DNA from: Eleusine coracana subsp. coracana
Taxonomy: Eukaryota > Streptophyta > Magnoliopsida > Poales > Poaceae
Direction: 5' to 3'
Assembly: GCA_032690845.1 (NCBI GenBank)
Contig: CM064417.1
Coordinates: 38,012,432 to 38,076,431, forward strand
Length of the DNA stretch: 64,000 nt
Every line of letters begins with the position of its first letter. Positions within the stretch are counted from its first letter, which is position 1. Of this stretch, positions 45,780 through 57,702 are shown in pieces. Below the pieces are notes generated by a model. It had not been told where the DNA came from, did no database searches, and saw only the letters and a list, made by a program, of their open reading frames with translations. A program made the translations under genes and the position numbers.

Positions 45780-46345
45780 GTGACCGCTATCATCGGCATG
45801 ACATGCGCCCTATGATCTGTTTTTTAAATGAAAATGTATGGGATCCTGTGGCAGTACATATACATGTCGACCCATGGGCATGGTCCTTCAACAGACCACT
45901 ATTCATTTGATCACAACTGTAACCAGCTGCTCCACCTCATCTCACCAGAGTTCCTCATTTCCCATTAATGGTATTTCGTAAACACATCTCCCCTATTGAC
46001 TTAGCTGCTGCCATGAACATGCCGAATGGAACTCACGTTGATGTGGTTGCTGTGATCACCAATGTCGGGTTTCCGGATAGGAGACCGATGTGGCCCGATG
46101 AAGTTAGAGAAGTTGCACTAATGGACAATGGGTATGTAAAATAGCTAAATCATTTTGCAATTTTTGAATTTTAGTTTAATATTACTTGCATACTAATACT
46201 CATTTTAACGTGTAGCTGCATTGGGTTTCTTCGTCTATTTATTCCACACCATGCCATATGTGATTCTGTTTTAATGGAAGCGTCTATGAACAATAGTTTC
46301 ATTCTTGTAACCAATGTTCGTGTGGACCGTCATAAAAGTATGTTT
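45780..46345 (+). pseudogene. RPA-like OB-fold ORF, copy 2 (Helitron)
   Basis: The exon at about 45960-46131 encodes MPNGTHVDVVAVITNVGFPD then EVREVALMDNG. The next exon (about 46217-46340) encodes IGFLRLFIPHHAICDSVLM and ASMNNSFILVTNVRVD. Both align with copy 1 at 43688. Upstream (45780-45910) lies an open stretch DRYHRHDMRPMICFL. Downstream at about 46600-46780 a frame reading METHDFIQEAIV and EIRKLGQPNEHCSELEDH, broken by two TGA codons, may be the C-terminal part. Confidence 0.55.
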
Positions 46346-46889
46346 TTAGGTTACTGTTAGTTCATTATCCCGTTCATATATTGTTGTTGTACCAATCATG
46401 TATTGCTTTGGTGTTTATTTTACAGAATGTCTCGTCCAGACTGACAAAACCTATTTTTCCTTCATAAGACCTGGAGCATGTTCACTGTTGTCTCCACTCG
46501 AAGGCAACTCATGTGTTTTTTGTTTTTTTATTTAGTATATCTACAACACATTCCATTGGTGCATTTATCATGTTTTTTATTCCTTTATTCTTTGTCCAGT
46601 TCTTCGGAACAACATACGGGGAAGGATGGAGACCCACGACTTTATCCAGGAGGCCATTGTCGCATGAGATGCAGAAATAAGGAAACTCGGTCAACCAAAC
46701 GAACATTGCTCGGAGCTCGAGGATCATGCGGTTCAGGAGGAATGAGTTGCCTGTTACAGAAGCGTCGTGGAGATGTCTCTTTTTTCTACACTATAAAATA
46801 TTTACTATTATAATATGATTTACTACTTGTTTGTGCGCGTGAGGAATTAGTTTTTGGAAGACAATATGCATTTTTATTTGTCTCCTATT

Positions 46890-47120
46890 CCAAGTTGAGG
46901 CAAGATATATGATTCATTTGGTTTTGGTTGGAAATCACGTGTTTGATTACTGTTGTCGGCCATGCTACAACATCAGGTTGTCGGACGTAATACAGTGGCA
47001 TGGCTGTTATCGGACATGCTATAGTGGCATGGCTGTTGACGGACCGAATGTTGACCTATGCCTGTTTGTTCCCTTTATACAAATTGTTTATGATCTTTAT
47101 GGGCCATTTCAGCCGACACT
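46890..47120 (+). repeat. Copy of a tandem-repeat segment shared with 53383-53545
   Basis: Two units of about 29 bases containing acagtggcatggctgtt (46994 and 47022) are followed by gaccgaatg and ttgttccctttatacaaatt. The same order, with three units, occurs at 53383. The two copies flank the nested minus-strand element, one on each side. Confidence 0.7.
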
Positions 47121-47169
47121 CCATTTGTACGCAAATAATTTACTTAGAGATATATATACCATTTTCTAA

Positions 47170-48079
47170 CATATAAATCTAACTACAATGTACATAGCTG
47201 AAGTGCCAATAACCTACAGATTCATAATCTTTGTTGACGCATGCTTCCTGCTGCTTGACGCAAGCTGTGTCCATGATCACCATTTCAAGTATTATGGTGG
47301 GTGAAATGATAAAGAAAATAAGAATAAAACATGGAATAAATCCAATAGTAATAACATGGAGTTTGGTTTATATATAGAAATATATGCAAGATTGAAAATT
47401 TATAATATAAATAATCAAAACAACCACATGAGCCGCGACCATGACACGTTATCCAGACGACATATCTGCTTCATATAGAAATCGTTCTGGGTTTTTAGAG
47501 ATCATATCTGCTTGATAGTAATCATATGGTCACCACATTATTCTTGGTAGTAATCTTATGTATTTTGATTCTCAATATCTGCTGGCCGCTCAATTAAGAT
47601 TATTCCATGCAGATTTTCCCCATGAGCCTTGTTGCCTTAGCCAAGCCGGAGGTGATCAATTCGCCTTAGTCTGAGCTAGTCAATGCGACATGAACGGCCA
47701 GGATAGACCTTGGACTCCCTACATGGCATATTATTAACTTATATATATTATAAGAATATAAAACTTCGCAAATTTGGTGATCGCAAATTTGGTATTCGCA
47801 AATTTGGTATTAAATTCGGAATCAACTCCTTATGTGGTACATGTGTACTTTCTATATAACTCCGAATGCATGTTCTCTATATGGACGGTTGTCGTATATA
47901 TATTTTATTTGTTTTTCCTTCTCCATGTTATGATACAAAAATGAATCATATCAATAAAAGTTTCCTTTCATGAAGCAACACTATGCGTATATATATAATC
48001 ACATCATCATTCGAACCCGTCATTCTCTCTAGGGTCGTTTTACCTGTTGACACACAAATTCGACGAGTACCACAGCAAA
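47170..48079. other. AT-rich non-coding Helitron sequence with a 15-bp triplet repeat
   Basis: Three consecutive units of about 15 bases, cgcaaatttggt plus 3 bases, lie at about 47768-47812. Otherwise AT-rich sequence with no recognised gene. Confidence 0.5.
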
Positions 48080-48488
48080 ATGGCTAAGTATTCGGTTGGG
48101 ATGTTCGTGATCCACATGGTTGCTCTCTTCTGCACACAGAATGATGCGTAAGTAGCTCCACAGATTCAACCTTACACGTATATACTTGTTATTTTGAGTT
48201 TCATCTTATGATGATGTTTTATTTAATAACTGCATGTTTCTTTACATTTTTTATAGATCATGTCCAGTCTAGTTGAGTGACGATAGTTTGAATCATCGTC
48301 GAGTGTCTAATGTGCACGCCATGTCAAGGCATTACCAGCATGTCATGGAGTTGTTCCGGTACATTTATCGTCGTCAGGTGCTGGTTAATGACATGTTGTG
48401 ACTTCAAGCTGATGATGGTTCCAAAATCATGTTGACGGAGGAATCCGATGACGGTGTATCTGCCCCGCGAATGGAGCAGCTAGACTAG
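48080..48488 (+). pseudogene. Small two-exon ORF of unknown family, copy 2
   Basis: Exon 1 from ATG 48080 reads MAKYSVGMFVIHMVALFCTQ and ends at a gtaagt donor (about 48148). Exon 2 reads LNHRRVSNVHAMSRHYQHVM, then IMLTEESDDGVSAPRMEQLD and stops at 48486. Two in-frame stops (TAG in PV*L, TGA before LQADDG) break it. Similarity to 45052-45446 runs through both exons, including the intron position, so the two arose by duplication of a unit of about 3 kb that also contains an OB-fold ORF. Confidence 0.55.
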
Positions 48489-49179
48489 ATTATGTACCAT
48501 TATGCATACCAAAATATGAATAAAAGTGGCTCTAATATGCTTTTTTGGAATCATTATGTATACTTTATTTGCTTTATGGCTGTATTTTAATATGTTTTAC
48601 ATACTGTCTCATATATGCATTCCATTACATGATCTAAATCAATAATATTAACTTCAAGTAATTTCTAATAAAAAAACAATAATAACAAGCGCATGAACCC
48701 AAATGCATTTGATTCTCTGTCGTATTATCACCCATACTTGTCTTTCTGAGTGATTGAATAATTAATGATCAAACCAACCATAATGTAGCATCCAAGAGTT
48801 GCTCTACCTATTGGTCGAGTGGTTTCAATGTCAAACCACTAAAAACATTATTACGCAATCCCCAGGCACGAGACTACTTGTCACCCGAGTGATTTCAGTT
48901 ATAAATCACCATAGATCATTATTATATGGTCCTCCATCATGGTACTGCCTTTTATCGAGTGATTTTGTCTATAATAAACCACAAAAACCATTAGTAATGC
49001 ACAATAAATGAAACCAACAGTATGTATTTTTCATTTAGTTTTGCTTATGATGATACTGGTGATTGTATTAATAGCACTATCTTGAGAAGCAGATTTTTCA
49101 AACAATTGCCAAATATATATTGTCGGTGTTAGTTCAAGGAATGAGAGAGCTCGATGATGTGTGCTACTTCTGCTTGTGT

Positions 49180-52100
49180 GATGGATTTGCACCATTCCAT
49201 CCGTCTGGATAATCATGAAGTATGAAATAATAACACCTATAATTGGTGCTACAACACCCCCGAGTCATTGAATAATTAATTACGAAACCAACTACACTGT
49301 AGACCCCTAAAGTGAGTCAACCTATTGGCCGAGTGGTTTCAATGTCAAATCACCATAAATCATTATTATAGGACCCTCGCCATGGTACTGCCTTTTGTCC
49401 GAGTGCGCCACATAAGTCAACACAGTGCGCCACAAGAATTCAGTACAGTCCTGGTAATGATTCTAGGTCCGTTCAACCTGACAGCTTGAATATGCATTAC
49501 ACACTTGGTAGTGGATCTAGCTCTATTTGTTTAATTAAGGTATTCATCGCATCCCGCGCTTCTGTAACCAGGGCTTCGCATTGTTCATCTATAAAGTCCT
49601 CTTGAAACCCTCGGCAATCATGTCCAGCCTGATTTTTGGTATGTGCAATTTCGCAATGGCTAACACTTGAGCACCTGCTAGTCCTACAATGTATGCTTTT
49701 GGATCTGGCTGGGGGCTTCTTGCAGCCGAGTGAGTAGATCTTGACACCTTGGCAGCTTCTCGTCAGGCATTATATATTGGGCCACTGCTTTAGCATCTTT
49801 TTGCAGAGCTGCAAGGGACCAACGAAGATTTTGGTCACCTTCAATAAATTTCTTTTGCAGAAGCTCATAAGCTTTTTGAGATCCTAAAGACAAAGGTATA
49901 TAAATTTTGGACTATAGAAGGCACTCGGACATGAGGGTAATTTAAAGGAAAAAATATTGATTACCTCTCAGACGTTTTTCGATCTCTTTCTTCTTTGCTT
50001 CCAGGGTTGTATTCTTCTCTTTGAGCTCATCTCTTGCTTTCTCAGTCTGCTTAAAGATATCTTTAATTTTGTCCAGTTGAGTGGTGGCGTCTTTCACTGC
50101 TTTTCCTGACATGATAACTCTATTGTGTAACTCGTGACGTTCCTTCTCGTGCGATTTTACCTCTGCTTGTGCCTCTGTTATATAGCAAACACATGAGAAA
50201 TTTTCCAATTTATTATTATTAAGAGTAAGATTTCAAACAACACACCTTCACCTTTTTTTTGCCAGTCGGCACGAGATTCATCCACCTCTTTGAAGTTGGA
50301 CTTCAGTTTCTCATAATTATTTTTAAGATCCTCCGAAGTTTGAAGTTGTTGTTTCAATTCTCCATTTTGTTTCTTCAAATCTTTGATGGTGCTCGAGGCC
50401 GACTCGAGAGTCTTCAAATGATCTTTTAACTCGACAATAAGGATTGCCGAGTCAGCTTCTCGCTTGCATTTGGAAGCAAGCTCTATAATTCTTCAAGGGA
50501 AAGGATGGGAATTTGTGAACAATAGGGGCACATTATTTTTGATAAATTCTTCAGAAGACGTACCTGCTATTTTGAATTTTAATTCATCCATATGGGATGA
50601 TCGTGATTGTAGCTCCGTGGTGAAGCGGACAATGTCAAGTCTTTCTTTTGCCAGCTGGTTTTCATTCTCTATCACTTTGGCACACTTATTTTGCATAACT
50701 TGCAGAAGTTTACTTTTATTCTCCATGTGTGTTTTTAAGCGAACAAGAAGAATAAGTAACATATTTTTAGGATGATTACATTTAGTAGGATAAATATTTC
50801 AGGTCATACCTGAAAGGAGAGGTATGCCTCTTGTGTGCACCCTTCAAACTTCTCCAGCTCTTCCCGTTCGCCAGATTCATCCAGGCCGGCAACGGCAAAA
50901 TTACCGATATGATACACAGTCCTAAAATGACTGGCCTCCGATATTGCTTCTTTTATCACTCAGTGGATGGGTGTCAGCACGGGTTCTTCCTCTGGGCCGA
51001 TTGGATGATCATAAGTTGGCTCTGGCATGGTTTCAAATACCAAAGTAGGCTCTTCTTCGATGATTAGAGGGGAGGAATTTCCCTCTGCAATTTTTGTCTC
51101 TAGAATATTCAGATTCGGCACATGGACATCTCTTTGTTTACCCGGCACTTCTGTTGGCCGACTTGGCACCGAAGTGTCCCTATCATCACTCGGCATGTTG
51201 GCCGAGTGACCGGGTGCGTGATCCTTGGACTTATCGTGCCTTGTTGCCTTTTCCTATGGCTCTTTGGGAATATTGCTTTGTGGCATGGTGCCTTCTGAGG
51301 ACGCACTGTTAGTGGATCAGCATAAAGAGGGTTATTGATAAACTCGTTCATTTTTTTAGTAAGGAAAATGCTTATTAATGGGCAAACTTACTTTGGACGG
51401 CGCTTAAACTTCAAGCCTGACACTTCAGGTGGGGGGCCGCCAGATGCTGTGGTCTTTGAGGTATCTGGTTTGTTTGAAGATGGGCCCTTTTTGGTGTTCT
51501 TTGCACCTGTTTGTGCTGTTTCACCAGTAGTTTTGGCACCTCTGTCAGATTTTGTGCCTTGTTGAGTGGCTCCCGACTCAGCTAAATCTTGTATCCGGGC
51601 AGTTCTATATACCAGAGATTCCTCTTTATCAGAATTTACAATCTGGGCTTTATGATGCTTGTGAGCAGGAGGTTGCCCTGGCGATCTTTCCCGAACAGGC
51701 GGAGGCAATGGTGGATTTGACACATATCGGTCCAAAGTCTGTGATCAAACAGACCCATCAGTATTATAACCAGGAGACACAACTTTAAAGGGTACACAAC
51801 GATTTACTTACACTTTTCCTACCAGTTTTGGAGTGATGTCCGGTTAGCTTTTTGCCTATAGTCCAATCAAGCAGAGATGAGAAAATATTTTCAAGTCTAA
51901 GTTTTATCCCCGTGTCTAGCACTTCTCTCATGGGATCCCCTTCTAACAAAAACTTCCAACCAGGGACATGTCGCCTCTTGATTGGTTGAACATGGCGGAA
52001 TATGAAACTTGCTGCAACATCAACACCGGTGTATCCTTCGGACTTTAAATGAGCAATTTGGTTCATAATTTCATCCACTTTGGTTTTCTTTTCTAGGCAC

Positions 52101-53150
52101 GCCTTTTCTGTCCATTCAGGACGAGGAATAGGAACTTCATCATTGAATTCAGATAGTGGTGGGGCATGGTTTCCATGATAGAACCAATCTGTATGTCATC
52201 CTTTATTGGTGGTGGGCAGGGGGACTTCAATATATTTGGATTTATTTCATAATTGAAATCCAGCCCCACCAATCACATTGCTGCTATTGGACTTAAGAAC
52301 AAATAGTTCTTTGAACAGCTCGAAATGAGGGGCAATACCCAGGAACACCTCGCAAAAATGAGTGAAAATGGTGATGTGCAGAATGGAATTGGGATTCAAA
52401 TTAACTATGTTAATCCCATAAAAGAAAAGAAAACTGCAGAAGAAATTGGAACATGGCATCCCAAATCCACGGTAGAAGAAGGGAGCGAAAACAGTTACAT
52501 GATCAACAGGCGGTTGAGGAAATCTTTGACCTATGGTCTCCATCCAGTCTGCTGTCTGCTGATCTTGAGGACTCCGTCCATCACGAGCTGAGAAATCTTC
52601 TCTGCATCCATGGATGATACCGGGAACTCCTTGATGCTGTCGGGAATGTTGAGGGTTGGGTCATCCACGATGTGAACAGGGGAAGCCTTCCATTTTGGTG
52701 AGGCCTTGGTGCTCTGACGATTTTTCTTGGGAGGCATGGCAGCTACGATGTCTCTTGGAGGAGGCTGATAGTCAGAGAAGATCTAGGGTTTGGAGGAAGA
52801 AGAAGGCAGTGGCGGCTAAAGCAGCAAAGACTGAAAGGGAACGGTTGAGGTGATATAGAAATGGTTATATAATAGGAATAACCTAACGAGCGGCGTCTGT
52901 TTATGGGTTAACCTACCCGATAGGTTATGATACTGTAGCCTCATGCCAGGGGGCTATTTGACAATGTTTTTAGTGATTTTTAATTGAAATCACTCGGACA
53001 ATAGGCAGTCCCACTCTTGGGAGCAAAAATATGGTTGTTCCGGTAATTTATAACTGAAATCGTCCGGCTCTTGTGGTAGCACCAATTGTTGGGAGCTATT
53101 ATTTCATAATTCATGATTACTCAGCAGGAGGGAGTGGTAGAATCCTGAAT
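49180..53150 (-). mobile_element. CACTA-like element nested in the Helitron
   Basis: Sequence at about 49180-49254 (ataatcatgaagtatgaaat, aattggtgctac) is repeated inverted at about 53074-53150 (gtagcaccaatt, atttcataattcatgattac). Subterminal motifs of the type cgagtg(g/a)tttcaatgtcaaa and their complement aatcactcgg recur near both ends (48820, 48890, 48955, 49330; 52970-53000). This arrangement is typical of CACTA/En-Spm elements. The internal gene (49684-52737) runs on the minus strand. A direct duplicate of the left subterminal region lies outside at about 48755-48960. No clean 3-base target duplication was found, so ends are approximate. Confidence 0.6.
49684..52737 (-). pseudogene. Transposase_28 / 'putative gypsy type transposon' domain protein with coiled-coil C-terminus
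   Basis: The start is probably at 52737 (MPPKKNRQSTKASPK). The conserved block (about 52247-52560) reads ETIGQRFPQPPVDHVTVFAP, FFYRGFGMPCSNFF, FYGINIVNLNPNSI and NVIGGAGFQL, characteristic of the plant Transposase_28 family. A frame change near 52540 separates it from the N-terminus. Further minus-strand exons follow: about 51785-52078, 51388-51735 (Lys/Pro/Ser-rich), 50960-51196, and coiled-coil exons 50493-50762, 50240-50417, 49960-50180 and 49684-49893. Despite the Pfam nickname it has no retroviral enzymes. Its role in transposition is not established. Confidence 0.75.
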
Positions 53151-53382
53151 TATTGGCTATGGTGCTTACAAAAATATTTAGCTTATATGATAATAGTCAG
53201 TTGAAAGATTATTGATCTTTGGACTCATATATTACGCCTACTTAGATGTTCTTGGGGGATACCGTGGGATATAGGTATTAGGTGTCTCTAACCACTTGGA
53301 CGTGTGGCCGAGTGGGATATAGGTATTTGGAGTAGACGGAAAGTTGATATTAGAGATATATATAGAATTATTTGTAACCGAC

Positions 53383-53545
53383 TACAGTGGCAGGGATGTT
53401 GTCAGACATACTACAGTGGCATGGCTGTTGTCGGATGTGCTACAGTGGCATGGCTATTGTCGACCGAATGCAGACCTGGAACTTAATTGCAAATATGCAT
53501 ACTTGGCTATTGTTCCCTTTATCCAAATTGTTTATGATCCTTGCC
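53383..53545 (+). repeat. Three tandem units of about 29 bp
   Basis: Units starting ctacagtggca at about 53384, 53413 and 53442 (…gggatgttgtcagacata, …tggctgttgtcggatgtg, …tggctattgtcgaccga), then gttccctttatccaaatt. It matches the segment at 46890-47120. The spacers are too similar and too short for a CRISPR array. Confidence 0.75.
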
Positions 53546-55242
53546 ATGTGTAGAGTTTGCAAAATTAAATCAAGAAAGTCTGACATTAATTGCAAATATG
53601 CATAGTAGATTCTAATATAGTGATCTTCCCTTCGCTACTTCATGGTATGGATAGGGTTATGGTTGTTTCAAGAATAAGTAATACAAAGTACTCTGATTGT
53701 TAGTACCAAGTAAAGGGGGACATCTCTTCAGTGCGTTCGAACCCAACACATCATAAATCATATATGTGGCCCATCTTGAGACTCTTGTCGATTATTTCTA
53801 AGTTAACTTCGCGTAAGCAACTCCCTCCATGCTTGCTCCCTACGGATTATATAGAAGTAACAAATAATAATGAATTGTTGTAGTATATAAGGATACCATA
53901 ATAACAACAAAATGTTATTTTTACATCTTGATCCATCAGGATAATCCTTATACAGGTACACCCATCCATAATCTTATGTATGGTTGTTTCAAAGGTCACC
54001 CTTGCACGAAATTCCCAGCACCTATCATAGGTACGCTTATCATCAACCTCTTTGATCCTTAGAGTCCGATGACGATGATGGTAAAAATATTAGAAAACAA
54101 ATAGTGGTAGAGGAAGATCAAATATTTATGCTACACTTAACTATGCATGGAGGAAGAAGATTTGGCTTACCTCTTTATTGTCGGCCTTGGAAGAAGACCA
54201 ATCCTTCTGCCCGTGGGTGTACAAGTGACGTATGTAAACTTTATGTCTGCAGGAACGTTGAATGATCTCCCACCGAGATTAATTACAGGCTCTACATATA
54301 TAGTGTTTAGGCTTAATTATGGCGCGAATGAGTTATCACGAAATATATTTGGCGCCAGTTTTATTCATCAACAGTACCCTCCACCCTCCTAAATCAAAAC
54401 ACCAAATCATACCACTATCATGTACAGCATGGAAACTGATTGATGTGGTGGACGATACCTTAGGAAAGCGAACAATGTTAAACTTGGAAAGCTATATTAA
54501 TGCAGGATCATTATAAGAGGAAGTTTTTATTAATTTTAGAATACAACATGGAAACTAATATGTGCAAACACGGAATCTAGTTGATGTTATGGCAGTATCT
54601 CAGGAAAGATAGCAAGATGAAGCTTGGAAAGATATAATAATGCACAATCATGATAAGAGTAGATTTTATTAGTCTTTATTTATTTTCTCCTTTAACGAAA
54701 CTATCCCCAAATAAATCCCTGACTATTCAGTGCTTTTCATTTTATTTCCTTGTTATCTCATAACTTGCCATGGAGCAAAGAAGCATGAGATTCCTTCTTT
54801 GGTGTAACAAGTAAACATCACACGCAGTCACCCTCCCCTTATCTGCACCTGAATTGTCCAATCCCTTCATCGCCAACCCCAAAGCATCAGTGCTAACCAT
54901 CGATGGTGTAGTAAGCGTTTCCCACCTCCTAGCCGCCGCATGGTGACGCTGCCTCTTGGTCGCATTGTGGCCCTTCCTCTAGGCCTTTGTTGCAGGTGTG
55001 AACAACCGACTCATTTACATGTGATTTCATGAAACAACTTTCTTTGATCATTTAGCTTTGCAAACTGTTGCTCATGATATATATTAATTGATTATATGGT
55101 ATAGTTGCGTCATATGCTTCTAAACTAATTTGGTTTATTAGGTGTGACCTATTTATTTCCATAGAGGATGTTTCAATTTAGATTATCATGTTTTTCCTGC
55201 TCTAAATTAGTTTCGTATTTTTCTAATATAAACCACAAAGGA
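53546..55242. other. AT-rich Helitron sequence with one unassigned ORF
   Basis: Mostly AT-rich. An open frame of 81 codons at 54147-54392 (MEEEDLAYLFIVGLGRRPIL...) has no recognisable family. A further unit at 54480-54660 is internally similar to 54410-54490 (gatgtt/gatgtggt ... ggaaag ... ttggaaagctatattaatgca and relatives), suggesting another local duplication. Confidence 0.4.
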
Positions 55243-56430
55243 ATGGCGCTCCCAGAGGTAGACGGTTCTCGATCCCAGATAGATGACGGTTCAGTCGAGG
55301 ATCGAAATCGGTTTGTACTTATATTCTTTTTAAATATTATAAATATATTTGTTTTCTTTAAAGTGCATATACAGGCTTCATAAAGCCTATATATCTCTGT
55401 AGACGGCATATAAATTTTGCTATAACAAATTTTGTAGGCCATAGTATATCCTTCTAAAATTTCTACATTTTCCGTGCCGTTTTAAATATTCCATTCAAGT
55501 AGTCATGCACAACCACATATTCCGTTGTAGTATGGTATGCTTCCATAATGTTCAGATTGAACACATGGTCGGCAGATGGAATTTTACTGCCAAGGTTTTC
55601 TTTAAAGGAAATGTACGTGCGCACCATGCTGGTAATTACATACGGCTTATTCTGATTGATGAGGAGGTGAGTTCACACTTTATAGATATATAAATACTTT
55701 AAAATCGAAGTAGGCAATAAAACAGTGTGTGCTTTCTTGTTCATGTTTATGATGTACAATACACTGTTTGTAGGGAAGTAGGATGAAAGCTCTTGCATTT
55801 GGCTCGATATGTTTCCATTTGAACCGCACCATTGTTGAAAGGCATGCATACGATTTCAGGGATGTGTGTTTTGGAGACAAATTTGATATTTTTTTATGCA
55901 ATCTATTTGTCCTACCTACAAACTTCTATGTGGTCATTTTTGTTGAAAGTAGGGTCTCTGCATCTATAAGAAGGATCACCTTTCCTTTGTTTCCACGAGA
56001 CTTCATGGATTTTGAAGAGCTAAGATTTACACCACATCAATCAGTCATAGGTATATTATGCAAAGCGAGATATGCATGGTGTCTTAACTTACCACCACTT
56101 AAATGATGATATATGATAAATATATACAGATGTTATTGGGATGGTGGTCTACATCTCTGATGTTCATGATAACCAGTGCTCTTGGAGGCGACCTAGCAGA
56201 CACATTGCCATAATGAATACTAGGTGTGTTTGGTTTCACGTGTTTATATTACGCATGAACTTTAATATTCTACTATGATTTAACATTTGAATTTTACAGT
56301 TTGCAGATTGTATAATTCATGTGCATAGTCCACACATTTCGCGTCATGCTGGACAATGGCGACTAGCAGAACAAAGTTTCCGCACTATTGCTGCAGTTCA
56401 TGTGAAAAAAGAATGGAACAAGAGGTATGT
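55243..56430 (+). pseudogene. RPA70-like OB-fold protein, copy 3 (Helitron)
   Basis: Exon 1 (55243-55310, MALPEVDGSRSQIDDGS) is followed by exon 2 to about 55667 (NYIRLILIDEE). The next (from about 55774) encodes GSRMKALAFGSICFHLNRTI, DVCFGDKFDIFLCNLFV and FMDFEELRFTPHQSVI. Then DVIGMVVYISDVHDNQ and HIAIMNT (from about 56128). This is the order found in plant RPA70-like genes: first OB strand set, linker, then DVIG...DI.LMD second OB set. A possible zinc remnant (CCSSCEKRM) follows at about 56390-56420. It is the most complete of the three RPA-like copies. Confidence 0.65.
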
Positions 56431-57702
56431 AATGCTTTAATAATTAGTGATATACACAATTGATGTTGACTGAATGATTTATATGCATGTTGCACTAAAA
56501 ATTATATACCTTATATGAACTTGACTTGCACAATATGCATTGGTTGAAACTCAGATGTTTTGACCACCACTCGATATAGTAATATTATATTCTTCCCGGA
56601 CAGGCAAGAAGCTGATGAAATGGAAGGTATTATTCATTGTTAAATTTTATCTACTACGTTGTTGCAAGTTTTGACAAAGTTTGTCGCTAAATTGTTTAAT
56701 TTTACATTATAGTCTTTTGCAACAGGCTACTTCATGGACCCCGTCAAGCTCGACAACTTGCCCGAGATCACATGCTGGATATGAATGTTCTCAATGCCTA
56801 AACGGGAGTGATGAAGACAAAGTTAATAGAAATAATTTTTTGAATGTATTGTGAACACATGTAATTTTATTAATATTTTTGAAACTATCTTTATGTTGCA
56901 TTGTATTTCCACATAAATGGGTTTTCATGAATGATTGCTAAAAGGTGCAATTTTATGTCATAACTAAGAATGCCCTATCGTTTCATGGATGCTTGGTTCA
57001 AGATTTGCATCAAAAATATAACATTATATTTTTCAAAAATGTTCTTTTTTTTTCACAAATAACTTTTATTATCACACAATCAGTACTTTCTAAAATATAA
57101 TAGAAACCACAATGTATAAGACAAACGTGATTAAATTATCCTATTCATAGGTATTCAGTGCTGTCTAGTAATCTATCGCTAACCATAAAAATATGAAAGT
57201 AGTTTCCAAAAATAAATATAAATTCAATGGCATGAAAATAATTATGTTTCCTAGCCGGGGATTGCTATATATTGGTCCATGCATCTATTATTTCCATTTA
57301 CAAGTTTTCAGAAAATGTATTTAGTTTGTGGCAGCAATCAACAACAATCTGTCTACACGGTTTCATTAGAGGTGAAAGTTTTATTGTTTATAGATTTTTG
57401 CCTCTTATGCTAGAAACTGTTTCCAAATTCATTCCTGATTATTAGGCCGTGTTTCTTCTAAACCCATTATTATGTGTCCAGGCTTTGCACAAAAGGGGAC
57501 CCCTGCCGCCCTCATCTCCACCCAGCAACCCAGAGCGGTGGCTCCCACTACCCTTTTCACTTTTATTTGCTACCGATACCGACTACCGGTTGATTTGCTG
57601 AAATTCCTAATCCCCTCCTCCTCTGAATTTGTTAACAGGTAGCGGCGACATCTATTGGAGGAAACACAAGACTAAGAGTATGAACTAGAAGCAATGTGAG
57701 AA
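56431..57702. other. Spacer between the RPA-like and Ulp1-like genes
   Basis: AT-rich. Short frames at 56600-56830 (including a CSQC pair) may be the end of the RPA-like gene. A GC-richer stretch at 57470-57640 may be a leader or promoter of the protease gene. Nothing else is recognised. Confidence 0.4.

Noticed and set aside
53383..53470. Regular short repeats as a CRISPR-like array
   Set aside because: Units are contiguous without unique spacers, in a plant genome; they are ordinary tandem repeats.
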